Below are positions 1 through 8,400 of a stretch of 12,021 bases of DNA, piece after piece. The DNA comes from an uncultured Ruminococcus sp. (GTDB taxonomy: Bacteria; Bacillota; Clostridia; Oscillospirales; Acutalibacteraceae): NCBI GenBank assembly GCA_902773245.1, contig CACYDY010000200.1, forward strand, positions 1 to 12,021, in the 5' to 3' direction. Within the stretch, counting starts at the first letter, position 1. The number at the start of each line of letters is the position of its first letter. Below the pieces are notes generated by a model. The model ran no database searches, had not been told where the DNA came from, and saw only the letters and a program-made list of their open reading frames with translations. Made by a program: the position numbers and the translations under genes.

Positions 1-195
1 ATAATATCAATTTTAGAAGTTGCCTGTTTTTTATCAGCCTAAAAGTAAGAAAGTGTTAGCGAAAAAGTTGTGATGTTTTCTTGCTTTCTTGAAAATCTCT
101 CACTAAAAAGATTATCTAAGCTTGATAATTTTTTTAATAAGAAAATAGTTTTCTCGTTTTTTGTAAAAAATATACAATTTTTTCATGCTATTTCA

Positions 196-232
196 TGCTG
201 TTGCCCTGGGTCACACAGTCAGGGCAACAGCA
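196..232. other. Perfect 13-bp stem-loop, function unknown
   Basis: Positions 196-208 (TGCTGTTGCCCTG) pair perfectly with 220-232, leaving an 11-nt loop. Neither strand has a good T-run directly after the stem, so it is not a typical intrinsic terminator. Just upstream is a short direct repeat, TTTCATGCT at 181-189 and 191-199. It could be part of a structured RNA ending at the hairpin at 282-316, or a protein binding site. Confidence 0.5.
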
Positions 233-281
233 AGGGAATGCTGCTTTATAAATTATTATTAAATATCTTTATAAAAATCTC

Positions 282-320
282 ACCCGGTCAAAGCCGAAAA
301 AAGCTTTTGACCGGGTTTTG
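282..320 (+). terminator. Rho-independent terminator, possibly bidirectional
   Basis: ACCCGGTCAAA (282-292) pairs with TTTGACCGGGT (306-316), and the stem is followed on the + strand by TTTTGTTTT. On the - strand the same stem is followed, after GAGA, by TTTTT, so it may also stop transcripts of the lipoprotein gene that ends about 100 nt away at 417. No + strand gene is visible upstream inside the window. Confidence 0.7.
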
Positions 321-416
321 TTTTGGAAAGAGCTAAACCGACTCAAGGGTCATATTTCGCACATTTTTTCGAATATACAGGGCTGAATATGAACAAGTCC
401 GTGCTTCGCTTGTAAT

Positions 417-842
417 TTACATATTGTCGCTTTCGTAGTTGTAATCATAGGGATCGTTGTCTACGGCATCGTTTACGTTCGAAGCTACAGATGAACCGAT
501 GTTGTCGATACCGTCGGCAACGTCTTCAACACCTGCTCCGACCATGCTGCCGATATCGTGGATAACACCCTCATTGTCGTTGTTATCGTAGACATCATCG
601 TTGATGTTATCTCTCTCTGCGCGACGCTCGGAATTAACTGCGGATTCGTCACGTGAGTTGACAATACCGTTGTTTCTGTCGGATACGATTCTGCTTTCTG
701 CGTTGTTTCTGTTAATCTCATTCACTCGTGATGTAACAGATGTGGTGGAATTATCATCAACTCGTCCGTCCTCTGTGTTACAAGCCGTGAATGTTGCGGC
801 GATTGCCATAAGGCACGCTGCGGCAGCAATTGTTTTTTTCAT
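417..842 (-). CDS. Small Asp/Asn-rich lipoprotein, function unknown
   Basis: This 141-residue protein has a classic lipoprotein leader: MKK, then an Ala-rich hydrophobic segment to about residue 20, then a lipobox-like FTAC with Cys21 as the likely lipidated residue. Phe at -3 is less usual than Leu. The mature part is very polar, rich in Asp, Asn, Ser and Glu, has no Trp, and is probably largely disordered. A later segment (about residues 93-125) has regularly spaced Gly/Val/Ile and may form an amphipathic helix. An in-frame GTG at 851 would add three residues, but GGAG at 851-854 overlaps that codon and sits 8 nt before the ATG at 842, so I chose the ATG. It is expected on the outer face of the cytoplasmic membrane. 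I do not recognise a family. The gene appears monocistronic; its upstream region is an inverted-repeat element. Confidence 0.75.
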   Translation of the reverse strand: MKKTIAAAACLMAIAATFTACNTEDGRVDDNSTTSVTSRVNEINRNNAESRIVSDRNNGIVNSRDESAVNSERRAERDNINDDVYDNNDNEGVIHDIGSMVGAGVEDVADGIDNIGSSVASNVNDAVDNDPYDYNYESDNM

Positions 843-850
843 TTTATTCA

Positions 851-854
851 CTCC
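851..854 (-). promoter_or_regulatory. RBS deciding the lipoprotein start
   Basis: GGAG on the - strand lies 8 nt before ATG 842 and overlaps the alternative GTG at 849-851. This favours the ATG and makes the protein 141 residues long. Confidence 0.7.
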
Positions 855-879
855 GTTTTAAAAATACTTGTGACATGAT

Positions 880-909
880 CTTATCAAAGCCTAAGAAACT
901 GTTCATCAA
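880..909 (-). promoter_or_regulatory. Weak candidate promoter of the lipoprotein gene
   Basis: On the - strand TTGATG (904-909) is followed after 18 nt by GATAAG (880-885), a moderate match to a sigma-A promoter (four of six at -10). It falls within the left arm of the inverted-repeat element, so the element may supply the promoter. No better candidate was seen between the ATG and about position 960. Confidence 0.3.
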
Positions 910-976
910 TAACTTTTCATTTCTGCTTGTCTAATTTGCCATGAACTGCGTTAAATTTTCTTGAAATACGCCCGAA

Positions 977-995
977 GGAAGTACCCTTGGGGTAC
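977..995. repeat. Hairpin module shared with 9846-9864
   Basis: GGAAGTACCCTTGGGGTAC contains a perfect 6-bp stem with a TTG loop. The complement of 9846-9864 is the same 19-mer with only two differences, which fall on opposite sides of the same stem pair (A-T here, G-C there), so pairing is kept. This marks it as a member of a dispersed hairpin repeat rather than chance. Confidence 0.6.
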
Positions 996-1114
996 GCCGG
1001 TATTCCTGCGATAATTTGCCTTGTTCAGAACAAATTATCCTAAGCATAAATTAAAAATTTATTTCTTCACAGTTCCTAAGCCAAGATCACACCACAAGTA
1101 TTGTTTCCAAAAAC

Positions 1115-1966
1115 TTATGAATTATGAATATCAATTTGTTTGAACGGAATTTCAATTTTATTTTCGTCAAATGACTTTTTGATAAATTCCTGCATATAGT
1201 GATACACGCTCCAATAGTTTGACGTTTTGCACCACACTCTGACTATCAATTCTATGCTGCTGTCCTCGTGTTTTCCTATGGCAATAAATGGTTCGGGGTC
1301 TTTCAGAATAAGTTTCTGCTTTGCAATAACCTCTTTGACAACTTTTTTTGCAAAATCAATATCAGTGTTGTAGGAAACGCCGTATGACAGATCAACTCTT
1401 CTGTTCTCCTGCGATGAATAATTGATAATATTGCTTGCCGAAATATTGGAATTAGGAATTATGATCTCTTTATTGTCGAGAGTCAAAAGACGTGTGTTGG
1501 AAATATCAATCTTTGTTACCGTTCCCTGAAGTCCTCCTGTTTCGAGAAAATCCCCTACTTTGAAAGGCTTGTTTATCAAAATGGTTATGCCGCTTGCTAC
1601 GTTTTTCAAGCTGTCCTGAAGAGCCAGTCCGATGGCAACGGTTGCCGCGCCAAGCGTTGTGATGAGCGAAGCTATGTTAAATCCCAATGTTCCCAGAACC
1701 GCAATTATAACAAGCACCTTGACGGCATTTTTGACAAACGAATGCGTAAAAGTAACGACCTCGGTTCCTATCTTGGTACGCTCCATAGCTTTGGAAACTA
1801 TCTTTGAAACAAGTCCCGCAAGCCACATTCCGACGATCAGAATGAGTATCGCGCCGATAAGATTGGGTAAAAACTCCTTGAGCCATTCAATTCCAACATC
1901 GACAAATTTTTCAAAAGTTGTTTGAAACTCGGTTATCTCATTTTTTGCATCCTCTGCGATTTCCAA
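1115..1966 (-). CDS. Small-conductance mechanosensitive channel, MscS family
   Basis: A 283-residue MscS-type channel that opens on membrane tension and lets solutes out during hypo-osmotic shock. Three membrane segments are visible: about residues 32-55, 78-98 and 100-130. The last is the Gly/Ala-rich pore helix (LGAATVAIGLALQDSLKNVASG), matching the family's TM3. It is followed by the conserved beta domain (KPFKVGDFLETGGLQGTV, then IPNSNI at about 170-175) and an alpha/beta C-terminal vestibule domain. Length is typical for the short three-helix members. The start is TTG at 1966: no in-frame ATG precedes the first membrane segment, and AGGGGGTG (1972-1979) lies 5 nt upstream and overlaps the stop of the MORN gene, so translation is probably coupled to it. 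It has no obvious promoter of its own and is likely transcribed from the promoter at 5235-5263. The family call is firm; the ion preference is unknown. Confidence 0.93.
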   Translation of the reverse strand: MEIAEDAKNEITEFQTTFEKFVDVGIEWLKEFLPNLIGAILILIVGMWLAGLVSKIVSKAMERTKIGTEVVTFTHSFVKNAVKVLVIIAVLGTLGFNIASLITTLGAATVAIGLALQDSLKNVASGITILINKPFKVGDFLETGGLQGTVTKIDISNTRLLTLDNKEIIIPNSNISASNIINYSSQENRRVDLSYGVSYNTDIDFAKKVVKEVIAKQKLILKDPEPFIAIGKHEDSSIELIVRVWCKTSNYWSVYHYMQEFIKKSFDENKIEIPFKQIDIHNS

Positions 1967-1971
1967 AAAAG

Positions 1972-1979
1972 CACCCCCT
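1972..1979 (-). promoter_or_regulatory. RBS of the MscS gene overlapping the upstream stop
   Basis: AGGGGGTG on the - strand lies 5 nt before TTG 1966 and shares its first base with the stop codon of the MORN gene (1979-1981). This supports the unusual TTG start and translational coupling. Confidence 0.65.
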
Positions 1980-4900
1980 TATGTGTTTCTCAGATAGTAT
2001 GTAACGCCGCCTGAGAAAGTGATCTTTTGAGTGTCTTCACTTTCGGTTTTTTCAAAAGTGCCCTTTATCTCGCTTCCATCCCACTCATAAATCACTCCGA
2101 TACCGCACGCAGTTCCGTCCTCAAAAGAGCCTGTGTAGCCGTGGTCGCTGTAAATAACGGTACCCTTGCCCGAGGGCTTTCCTTTCACAAGCAGTCCCGA
2201 ATAAGAACCTCCCTTGTAATCCCACTCCACAACATAGTTCGGACCTTTGATAAATTTTCCGTACTCGGACTCCGAAACAGCGTCGCTGTACACAAGTTTT
2301 TCAAGCTGCTTTAATCGCACCTTCATATTCTTGAAAGGTTCGTTCTTTTTGAAAATACCCTCAAAATACTTTTCTCCGTAAGCCGAGAATCCGCAGCCCA
2401 TGCCCTCGTAATGTCCGTCTTTAACATGGCCTTCGTATTTGAGAGTCAATCCGTCGTCAGTAAACTCTCTCATATAAACGCATTCTCCGTCTTTGAAAAT
2501 ACATTCCTTAACAACGATACCGTTCAGGATCTCATTTACTCTGCCTTCGGGCTTTCCGTTTGAGAAATTTCCCGCATAACACGGCTGGCCGGAAATATAA
2601 AGAACACCTATTCCGTCATAACAATCGTTTTTCCACAGCCCGCTGTACTCGATTTCTCCGTCGTCGGAATAGCTTGTTCCGAAACCGTTTCGCATATTAT
2701 CTTCATAATTGCCGTCATAAACGCAGCCGCCGTCTTTATACTCGCAGCCGGAACCGCTTCGTATTCCGTTTTTCCATTCGCCCTCATATATTTTTTCGCC
2801 GTTGTCGTAGCATATGCCCTGTCCGTGGTATTTTCCGTTTTTCCACTCACCCTCGTACAGAAGCTCGCCGTCACGGCTGTAGCCGAAAAGAACACCGACA
2901 GGATTTCCGTTTGAGAAGCTGCCCTGACACCACGAACCGTTTTTCAGATTGTAAAGCTTGCCCTCTCCGTTGTAGCGGTTGTTTTTCCACTCGCCCTCAT
3001 AGAGCTTTTTGCCCTTTTGGGTAGTAACTACCGCATTGCCCTCTACTCTGCCCATAACAAACTCGCCGGCTATTTTGTAGCCGTTGGACAGGTTGAGTGT
3101 GCCTTCTCCGTTATATTTTCCGTCCTTCCACATTCCGGAATAAACAACAAGACCGTTTTTGTCATACTGAGTACCCATTCCGTTTTTTGTTCCTTTTTTC
3201 CAGCTTCCGTTGTAAATGAGATTTCCCATCGAATCGAAAACCGTTCCTTTTTTGGAAAGCTTGTCGTTCTCCCAGCGCGATACAAAAACTCCTCCGTCTT
3301 CGGGATTATATACCATTCCAACGCCTTCACGTGTTCCGTTTTCATATCTGCCGGCAAAAGCAAGATTTCCGTTTTTATCAAACTGAGCGCCCATTCCTAT
3401 CGGGCAGTTATTCTCCCAGCCGCCAACGTACATAGAGCGGTTTGAGTGTTCAAATGAGATACCCACACCGTTTCTTAAATTGTCTTTCCAGTCGCCGACA
3501 TAGCAAATACTTCCGTTTCGGTAGTAATAAACGCCGAATCCGTTTCGCATATCGTTGGAATATCCGCCGTCATAAGCCGTAAGACCGTTCTGCATAGCGG
3601 TTCTTCCCCGTCCGTCACGTTTCCCGTTTTCGTCAAGTCCGCCGTAATAGCTGTAGCTGTCCCTGCCCGAAACCTTGATGATCTTGTCGGGTCCGAGTCC
3701 TTTGTATTCTCCCGGGCTTCTTTGTTTTTCGGAAGCAAACTCAAAGCTCGGACGAGAACTTTCGGAGCGTTTTTGTGAATGATCCTGCTTTGACAGATCA
3801 ATGCTCTTTTTGCTGCCGGGTTGATCGGGTGATTTTTGAGAAGAGCTTTCTTCCGATTTCTTTTCGGCAGTTTTGTTCTGTATGACCCCTTCGTTTTCAA
3901 ATTCAGCAAAGGGATTGTCGCTTTGGTTTTCGTTATTGTGTGACGCTCTTACTTTTTTGTATGAGTACGCACGGGTATCGCTGTTGAATATTTGAGGCGG
4001 ATCGTTGGTTACGGCATCGCTGCTGTCCAAAACTCGATTGTCGTCGTCTTCTTCGTCCAGGTCTATATTCAAAGTCAGATTCATATCGTCCTTTTCCAAA
4101 ACGTCCTTTGCATTGCTGCCGCCGAGAAATTCCATTGTGTCGAATTTTTTATTAAAATCAATTCCCTGCTGTGAAAAAAGCGAAGATTTTTCATCGGGAT
4201 CGCTGTTTTCGGAGTATTCAAGAAGAGAGTCCGAATGCAGCTTCTGCTTTAGTGTATTCGTTTGATTTTCTGACTTTGGCGAATCATCTGCTGTTTTAAT
4301 GCTCTCGTCCTTTTTGTTATTATTATCACCAATGCTTCGTGAAGGGATACCGGAAGATTTTTCATCTTGATTTTTATGAATAATAACATTGTCCGCCTGA
4401 ACTGCATTGGGGACGATCACATCATAAGTTTGAGTGAGGTCTATTCTCTTTTTCGGTTCGAAGGTTTTTTTTGGCATATCGCCGACAGGATCGAAAACTG
4501 TCGTCTTGTCTGAAAGATTGGTCTGCTTCGGTTTTATGTCATCGGCTTCGTCAAGAAGCTTCGGATTTGCACAATATCTGTTCCACTGACGTGAAATTGT
4601 TTTTTCCGCAAAGTAAACCAGACCGCCCGAACAAAGAGTGTAAACGTCCGGTACTCCCAATTTTTCGGTTATCCTTTGAAACAAAGCCTTGTCCTCGACT
4701 GCGGTGCAGGGATACAAAACATCGGGGTATCTGTCGTCGCCGTCGGAAGTATATTTCAGTATTACCGCAACACCCTTTTCGTCCCAGTAAACAAGCTCTG
4801 CCTCGGGACGTACCTTTCCTTCAACAAAGTATTTTGTTTTTATCCAATTGTGATAAGTTCCGAAATAAATACACTTTTTCAATTGTTTGCCAAATCTGTC

Positions 4901-5200
4901 GCGTATTTCCACACGATAGTTGTCATCTTTTGAAACTATGACCTTCTCAACGATATGAGCTTCGTTAAATACCTTCCATTTCAGAATGGTATCCTCATTC
5001 AAGGTATAATTATATCGGTAAATACCATCATCTTTTCTTGATGTTATTTTATTTTTTTGAGTTCTCAGACCCGATTCATAGTATTGTTTTCTTACCTCGG
5101 TAAGCTTGTCATCATAGGGACTGCCCTTGTCAAATTCACTGCAAAAAACACCATAATAGTTCACTGCATTTTTTTTTAAATATGTCAAATCTCCGGGCAT
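1979..5200 (-). CDS. Large MORN-repeat protein with unknown N-terminal domain
   Basis: A 1073-residue, apparently cytoplasmic protein with no signal peptide or membrane segment. Three regions are visible. Residues about 1-210 are a globular domain I do not recognise, rich in aromatic residues and Lys/Asp. Residues about 210-515 are a low-complexity linker rich in Asp, Ser, Asn, Lys and Gln, probably disordered. Residues about 519-1050 hold roughly 20 MORN-like repeats of 22-26 residues, with cores such as LYEGEWKNNRYNGEG and VYDGNYEDNMRNGFG. MORN repeats form elongated beta-hairpin stacks; in known proteins they bind lipids, scaffold membranes or join proteins. ATG 5200 is chosen over an in-frame ATG at 5227 because AAGGAGGT (5207-5214) is ideally placed for it. 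The gene leads an operon with an MscS channel, so a role at the membrane is plausible, but this is inference. Repeats diverge most near the C-terminal third. Confidence 0.85.
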   Translation of the reverse strand: MPGDLTYLKKNAVNYYGVFCSEFDKGSPYDDKLTEVRKQYYESGLRTQKNKITSRKDDGIYRYNYTLNEDTILKWKVFNEAHIVEKVIVSKDDNYRVEIRDRFGKQLKKCIYFGTYHNWIKTKYFVEGKVRPEAELVYWDEKGVAVILKYTSDGDDRYPDVLYPCTAVEDKALFQRITEKLGVPDVYTLCSGGLVYFAEKTISRQWNRYCANPKLLDEADDIKPKQTNLSDKTTVFDPVGDMPKKTFEPKKRIDLTQTYDVIVPNAVQADNVIIHKNQDEKSSGIPSRSIGDNNNKKDESIKTADDSPKSENQTNTLKQKLHSDSLLEYSENSDPDEKSSLFSQQGIDFNKKFDTMEFLGGSNAKDVLEKDDMNLTLNIDLDEEDDDNRVLDSSDAVTNDPPQIFNSDTRAYSYKKVRASHNNENQSDNPFAEFENEGVIQNKTAEKKSEESSSQKSPDQPGSKKSIDLSKQDHSQKRSESSRPSFEFASEKQRSPGEYKGLGPDKIIKVSGRDSYSYYGGLDENGKRDGRGRTAMQNGLTAYDGGYSNDMRNGFGVYYYRNGSICYVGDWKDNLRNGVGISFEHSNRSMYVGGWENNCPIGMGAQFDKNGNLAFAGRYENGTREGVGMVYNPEDGGVFVSRWENDKLSKKGTVFDSMGNLIYNGSWKKGTKNGMGTQYDKNGLVVYSGMWKDGKYNGEGTLNLSNGYKIAGEFVMGRVEGNAVVTTQKGKKLYEGEWKNNRYNGEGKLYNLKNGSWCQGSFSNGNPVGVLFGYSRDGELLYEGEWKNGKYHGQGICYDNGEKIYEGEWKNGIRSGSGCEYKDGGCVYDGNYEDNMRNGFGTSYSDDGEIEYSGLWKNDCYDGIGVLYISGQPCYAGNFSNGKPEGRVNEILNGIVVKECIFKDGECVYMREFTDDGLTLKYEGHVKDGHYEGMGCGFSAYGEKYFEGIFKKNEPFKNMKVRLKQLEKLVYSDAVSESEYGKFIKGPNYVVEWDYKGGSYSGLLVKGKPSGKGTVIYSDHGYTGSFEDGTACGIGVIYEWDGSEIKGTFEKTESEDTQKITFSGGVTYYLRNT
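2050..3646 (-). repeat. Protein-coding tandem array of about 20 MORN units
   Basis: This part of the gene encodes units of about 22-26 residues (66-78 nt), each with a Y-x-G-x-[WFY] start, a central N-G and a G-x-G end. The DNA copies have diverged: the most alike are those encoding LYEGEWKN/IYEGEWKN (around 2760-2860 and 2980-3005). It is an old amplification at protein level, not a satellite or CRISPR. The units near 2300-2500 and 3250-3300 are degenerate. Confidence 0.85.
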
Positions 5201-5206
5201 TTCCTG

Positions 5207-5214
5207 ACCTCCTT
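5207..5214 (-). promoter_or_regulatory. Perfect Shine-Dalgarno deciding the MORN protein start
   Basis: AAGGAGGT on the - strand matches the anti-SD core fully and lies 6-7 nt before ATG 5200. It falls inside the reading frame if translation were started at 5227, which argues for the shorter protein. Confidence 0.85.
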
Positions 5215-5234
5215 TTTTTATGTGCATATTAATA

Positions 5235-5263
5235 ATTATATGTTAATAAAGCGTTTATTTCAA
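5235..5263 (-). promoter_or_regulatory. Sigma-A promoter of the MORN-MscS operon
   Basis: TTGAAA (5258-5263), a 17-nt spacer and a perfect TATAAT (5235-5240) on the - strand. The predicted transcript starts near 5228, giving a leader of about 28 nt before ATG 5200. This also rules out use of the ATG at 5227, which would lie at the very 5' end. Confidence 0.8.
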
Positions 5264-5336
5264 GGGTTTTTGTCGGAAAGCGTCAATTGTAATCTTTTTG
5301 TAACCTTTCTTCTCTTTTGTTTTTTACATAATATTG

Positions 5337-5365
5337 TTGAAATATGCAGATCAATGTGGTATCAT
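5337..5365 (+). promoter_or_regulatory. Sigma-A promoter of the SNF2 ATPase gene
   Basis: TTGAAA (5337-5342), a 17-nt spacer and TATCAT (5360-5365) on the + strand. The transcript would start near 5372, about 54 nt before the ATG at 5426. It is back to back with the MORN operon promoter, with about 73 bp between the two -35 boxes. Confidence 0.65.
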
Positions 5366-5425
5366 TTTATTTGAAAAAAATAACACAAAACGATCTTTTA
5401 TTCGGGAAATCGGAGAATTAATAAT

Positions 5426-8400
5426 ATGTATATCGATAACTATGATTACTATTTTTATGAACACACCAAAGAAAGAGGACAGGATTATTATGATAACAAA
5501 AAAATACTTTCCTTTCAAAAAATCGGTGACAACAAATACGAAGCAAAGGTTCAGGGCAGCACAAGCAAACCGTACACTGTAGGTATTAACATTGATTCCG
5601 AGGGGTTCATAGGCAGTTTGAGCTGCAGCTGTCCATACGGCAAACGGCGACTCTACTGCAAGCACATTTATGCCGTTCTGCTTCACGTTGACAACATTTA
5701 TTACAGCGATATATACACGGGGAGTTCCCCTGTCGTTTCGGACATTATTTCGGCTTACACAAACAGGGCTTCCGGCAGCCGCTCCTTTGACAACGCCAAA
5801 ATCGTTCCTGAACTCGTTTTGAAAGACGATTCGATTTTTATGAAACTAAAAATCGGCTGTGACAAGCTTTATGCCGTCAGCAACATTTACAGCCTGATCT
5901 CGGCGTTTGACGAAAATGAGATCAAAACTTACGGAAAGAATTTCCAATTTTGTCACACCTATGACTCAATCGACGAAAAAAGCAAAAAGCTTCTGCAATT
6001 ATCCGGAAATATCTGTATCAGTCAGATCAGCAATATCTACAACAGAAAAATGCTTCGTCTTTACGGTAATCATCTTGAAAGCTTCCTTGATCTTTACAAT
6101 GACGAACCGCTTGTCATTAACAAAAATACCTATCAAATAAAACATAGAAATCCTAAAATCAACTTTTCTCTCAAATATAATATTAATCAAAAGATCATAT
6201 TAACAAAGGACGATTCCATTTCTTATCTCGGACACTCAATGAACGGCTATTTTATATCCGAAAATAAGCAGACGCTGTACGTTACCGACCTCGATTTTGC
6301 ACTCTCGGTCAACACTCTGCTAAATACGCTAAACGAAAACGAAAGCATAGTCATCGGCAAAAAGGATATTCCCTCATTCTATAACGCCGTTATTAAGCCG
6401 CTCGAAAAATATGTCACGTTTCATATGAACAATGTTCCCGAAACAATTCTTCCGCCTCAGATGAATGCTTCTCTTTTTGTTGACGTAAATTCCGACGATG
6501 AGATCACCGCAAACCTTAAATTTAATTATGACGACAAGATCTATCCGGCATTTTACAATTCATTCGACAATCCTCTGCGTGATGTTCCGGGCGAGAATTT
6601 TATCTACAGCGAAATTCTGATGTATTTCACAAAAAACGAGAACACTGCCGATTCCGAAGCTCCTTTTGTAATTTTCGACGAGGATAAAATTTTTGAATTT
6701 GTAAGCAGCGGAATAACCCGTCTTAACAAAAGCATGGTCGTTTTTGTGAGTGATAAATTAAAGAATTTCAACGTAAGACCCACGGTTCAGCCCAAAGTCG
6801 GAGTCAGAACCGAGGGAAATCTGCTGGAGCTTGATATTTCCGCTTTCGGCTATTCGAAAAAAGAGCTTTTGGAAATGCTTCAGTCGTACCGCTTGGGTAA
6901 AAAGTATCATCGCTTTAAGGACGGTTCATTCTCGTTTATTAACGACAGTATGTCGGAACTGAGCGAAATCACCACTGAACTGAACATTAACGACAAAGCT
7001 TTTCTCAAAGATAATATTTCGGTTCCGATGTATCGAATGATATATTTGAACAGCCTTGCAAAAGACCTTGAATCCACAAGAATTTCAAGAAGCCGTGAGT
7101 TCAAAAAGCTTGCGGAAGGCTTTAACAACTCCATTAATTTCTCGGACGAACAAAGTGTTCCAAAGTCACTCGACGCCGTCATGAGAGATTATCAAAAAAT
7201 CGGCTTTGATTGGCTGAAAACTCTTTACACCTACAGATTGGGAGGAATACTGGCGGACGATATGGGACTCGGAAAAACCGTTCAGGCGATCGCCCTCATG
7301 CTTTGTATCAAGGAAAGCAGCCAAAAGCACGAACAGTTTCTGGTTATCTGTCCGTCCTCGCTCACAATAAACTGGGAGAACGAGATCAAAAAATTTGCAC
7401 CCGCACTCAAAACGGTTTGTCTTAACGGCAGTGTTGCCGAAAGAAAAAAACTTTTCGAAGAAATAGATAATTACGACGTATTGATAACCTCATATGCGAC
7501 CGTACTTCGTGATATCGACAAATACGAAACGATGAATTTTACCGTTCAGTTTGTTGACGAAGCCCAGAATATCAAAAACCACACCACTCAATCGGCAAAG
7601 GCTGTCAAAGCGATAAAAAGCTCTGTTCGCTTTGCACTGACGGGAACTCCCGTCGAGAATACTCTCGCAGAGCTGTGGAGCATTTTTGATTTTATTATGC
7701 CCGGCTATCTGTTCGGATACAGCTATTTCAAGAAAAACTTTGAAACACCTATCGTCAAGAAGAACGACTCAAAAGCAGTCAACTCTCTCAGAAGACTGAC
7801 ATCTCCGTTTATACTAAGACGTTTAAAAAAGGACGTTCTGACCGAACTGCCCGACAAGACCGAAACGGTGCTTATTGCCGAAATGGAAGGCGAACAGAAG
7901 AAGGTTTATGCTGCCAACGCCGCACAGATCCGAGGCGAACTGATGGGCATGGAAAGCAGCGACAAAATTAAAATTCTCGCCATGCTGACACGGCTCAGAC
8001 AGCTGTGCTGCGACCCGTCGCTCGTTTACGAAAACTTCGAAGGCTCGAGCGCAAAGCTTGAACAATGCATAGAGCTTGTTAAAAACTGCGTGGAATCGGG
8101 GCATAAAATACTGTTGTTTTCACAGTTTACCACCATGCTTGACAAAATAGAAAAACGGCTTAACGATGAAAGTATATCGTCGTTTATGCTGACGGGACAA
8201 ACCAAAACCAAAGAACGAATAAGACTTGTCAACGAATTTAACGAGAATGACACCAACGTTTTCCTTATCTCGCTCAAAGCCGGCGGAACGGGATTGAATC
8301 TGACAGGTGCGGATATAGTTATCCACTATGATCCGTGGTGGAATCTTTCGGCTGAAAATCAAGCCTCCGACAGAGCCTACAGAATCGGTCAGAAGAATAA

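Larger units (their letters stand above)
1..416. other. Gene-free left edge with two hairpins
   Basis: I see no convincing gene in this stretch. An open frame of 88 codons at 70-336 on the + strand has no Shine-Dalgarno sequence, is rich in Phe/Lys/Leu as expected of A+T-rich noncoding DNA, and runs straight through both hairpins, so I do not call it. The stretch holds a 13-bp hairpin at 196-232 and a terminator-like hairpin at 282-316, described separately. It may contain the 3' untranslated region of a + strand gene lying left of the window, or a small RNA; the sequence alone does not decide. Confidence 0.5.
863..1102. repeat. MITE-like element with imperfect terminal inverted repeats
   Basis: The ends are inverted copies: AATACTTGTG (863-872) matches the complement of 1093-1102 exactly. 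After three differing bases TGATCTT (876-882) matches the complement of 1083-1089. The match then resumes, after a 6-nt offset, between about 889-902 and 1070-1082. Inside are a perfect hairpin GTACCC-TTG-GGGTAC (981-995) and an inverted repeat GATAATTTG (1010-1018)/CAAATTATC (1031-1039). It fills nearly the whole gap between the lipoprotein start and the MscS stop. It has no coding capacity and I saw no clear target-site duplication. It could be a mobile miniature element or a large structured 3' end of the MscS transcript. Confidence 0.55.

Noticed and set aside
70..336. 88-codon open frame on the + strand
   Set aside because: It lacks a ribosome binding site, has the Phe/Lys/Leu-rich composition of noncoding A+T-rich DNA, and crosses two hairpins including a terminator.
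601..861. 86-codon + strand open frame opposite the lipoprotein gene
   Set aside because: It is the antisense shadow of a gene with a clear signal peptide and ribosome binding site.
1010..1039. Terminator for the MscS gene
   Set aside because: The inverted repeat is not followed by a T-run on the - strand, so I count it only as part of the inverted-repeat element.
2560..3024. 154-codon + strand open frame rich in Arg and Cys
   Set aside because: It is the antisense shadow of the MORN repeats; its repetitive look comes from the repeat array on the other strand.
2050..3646. Regular DNA repeats suggesting a CRISPR or satellite
   Set aside because: The period follows codons of 22-26-residue MORN units, the copies are diverged and there are no unique spacers.
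5201..5227. Longer MORN protein beginning at 5227
   Set aside because: The perfect Shine-Dalgarno lies downstream of that codon and the predicted transcript begins at about 5228, leaving no leader for it.
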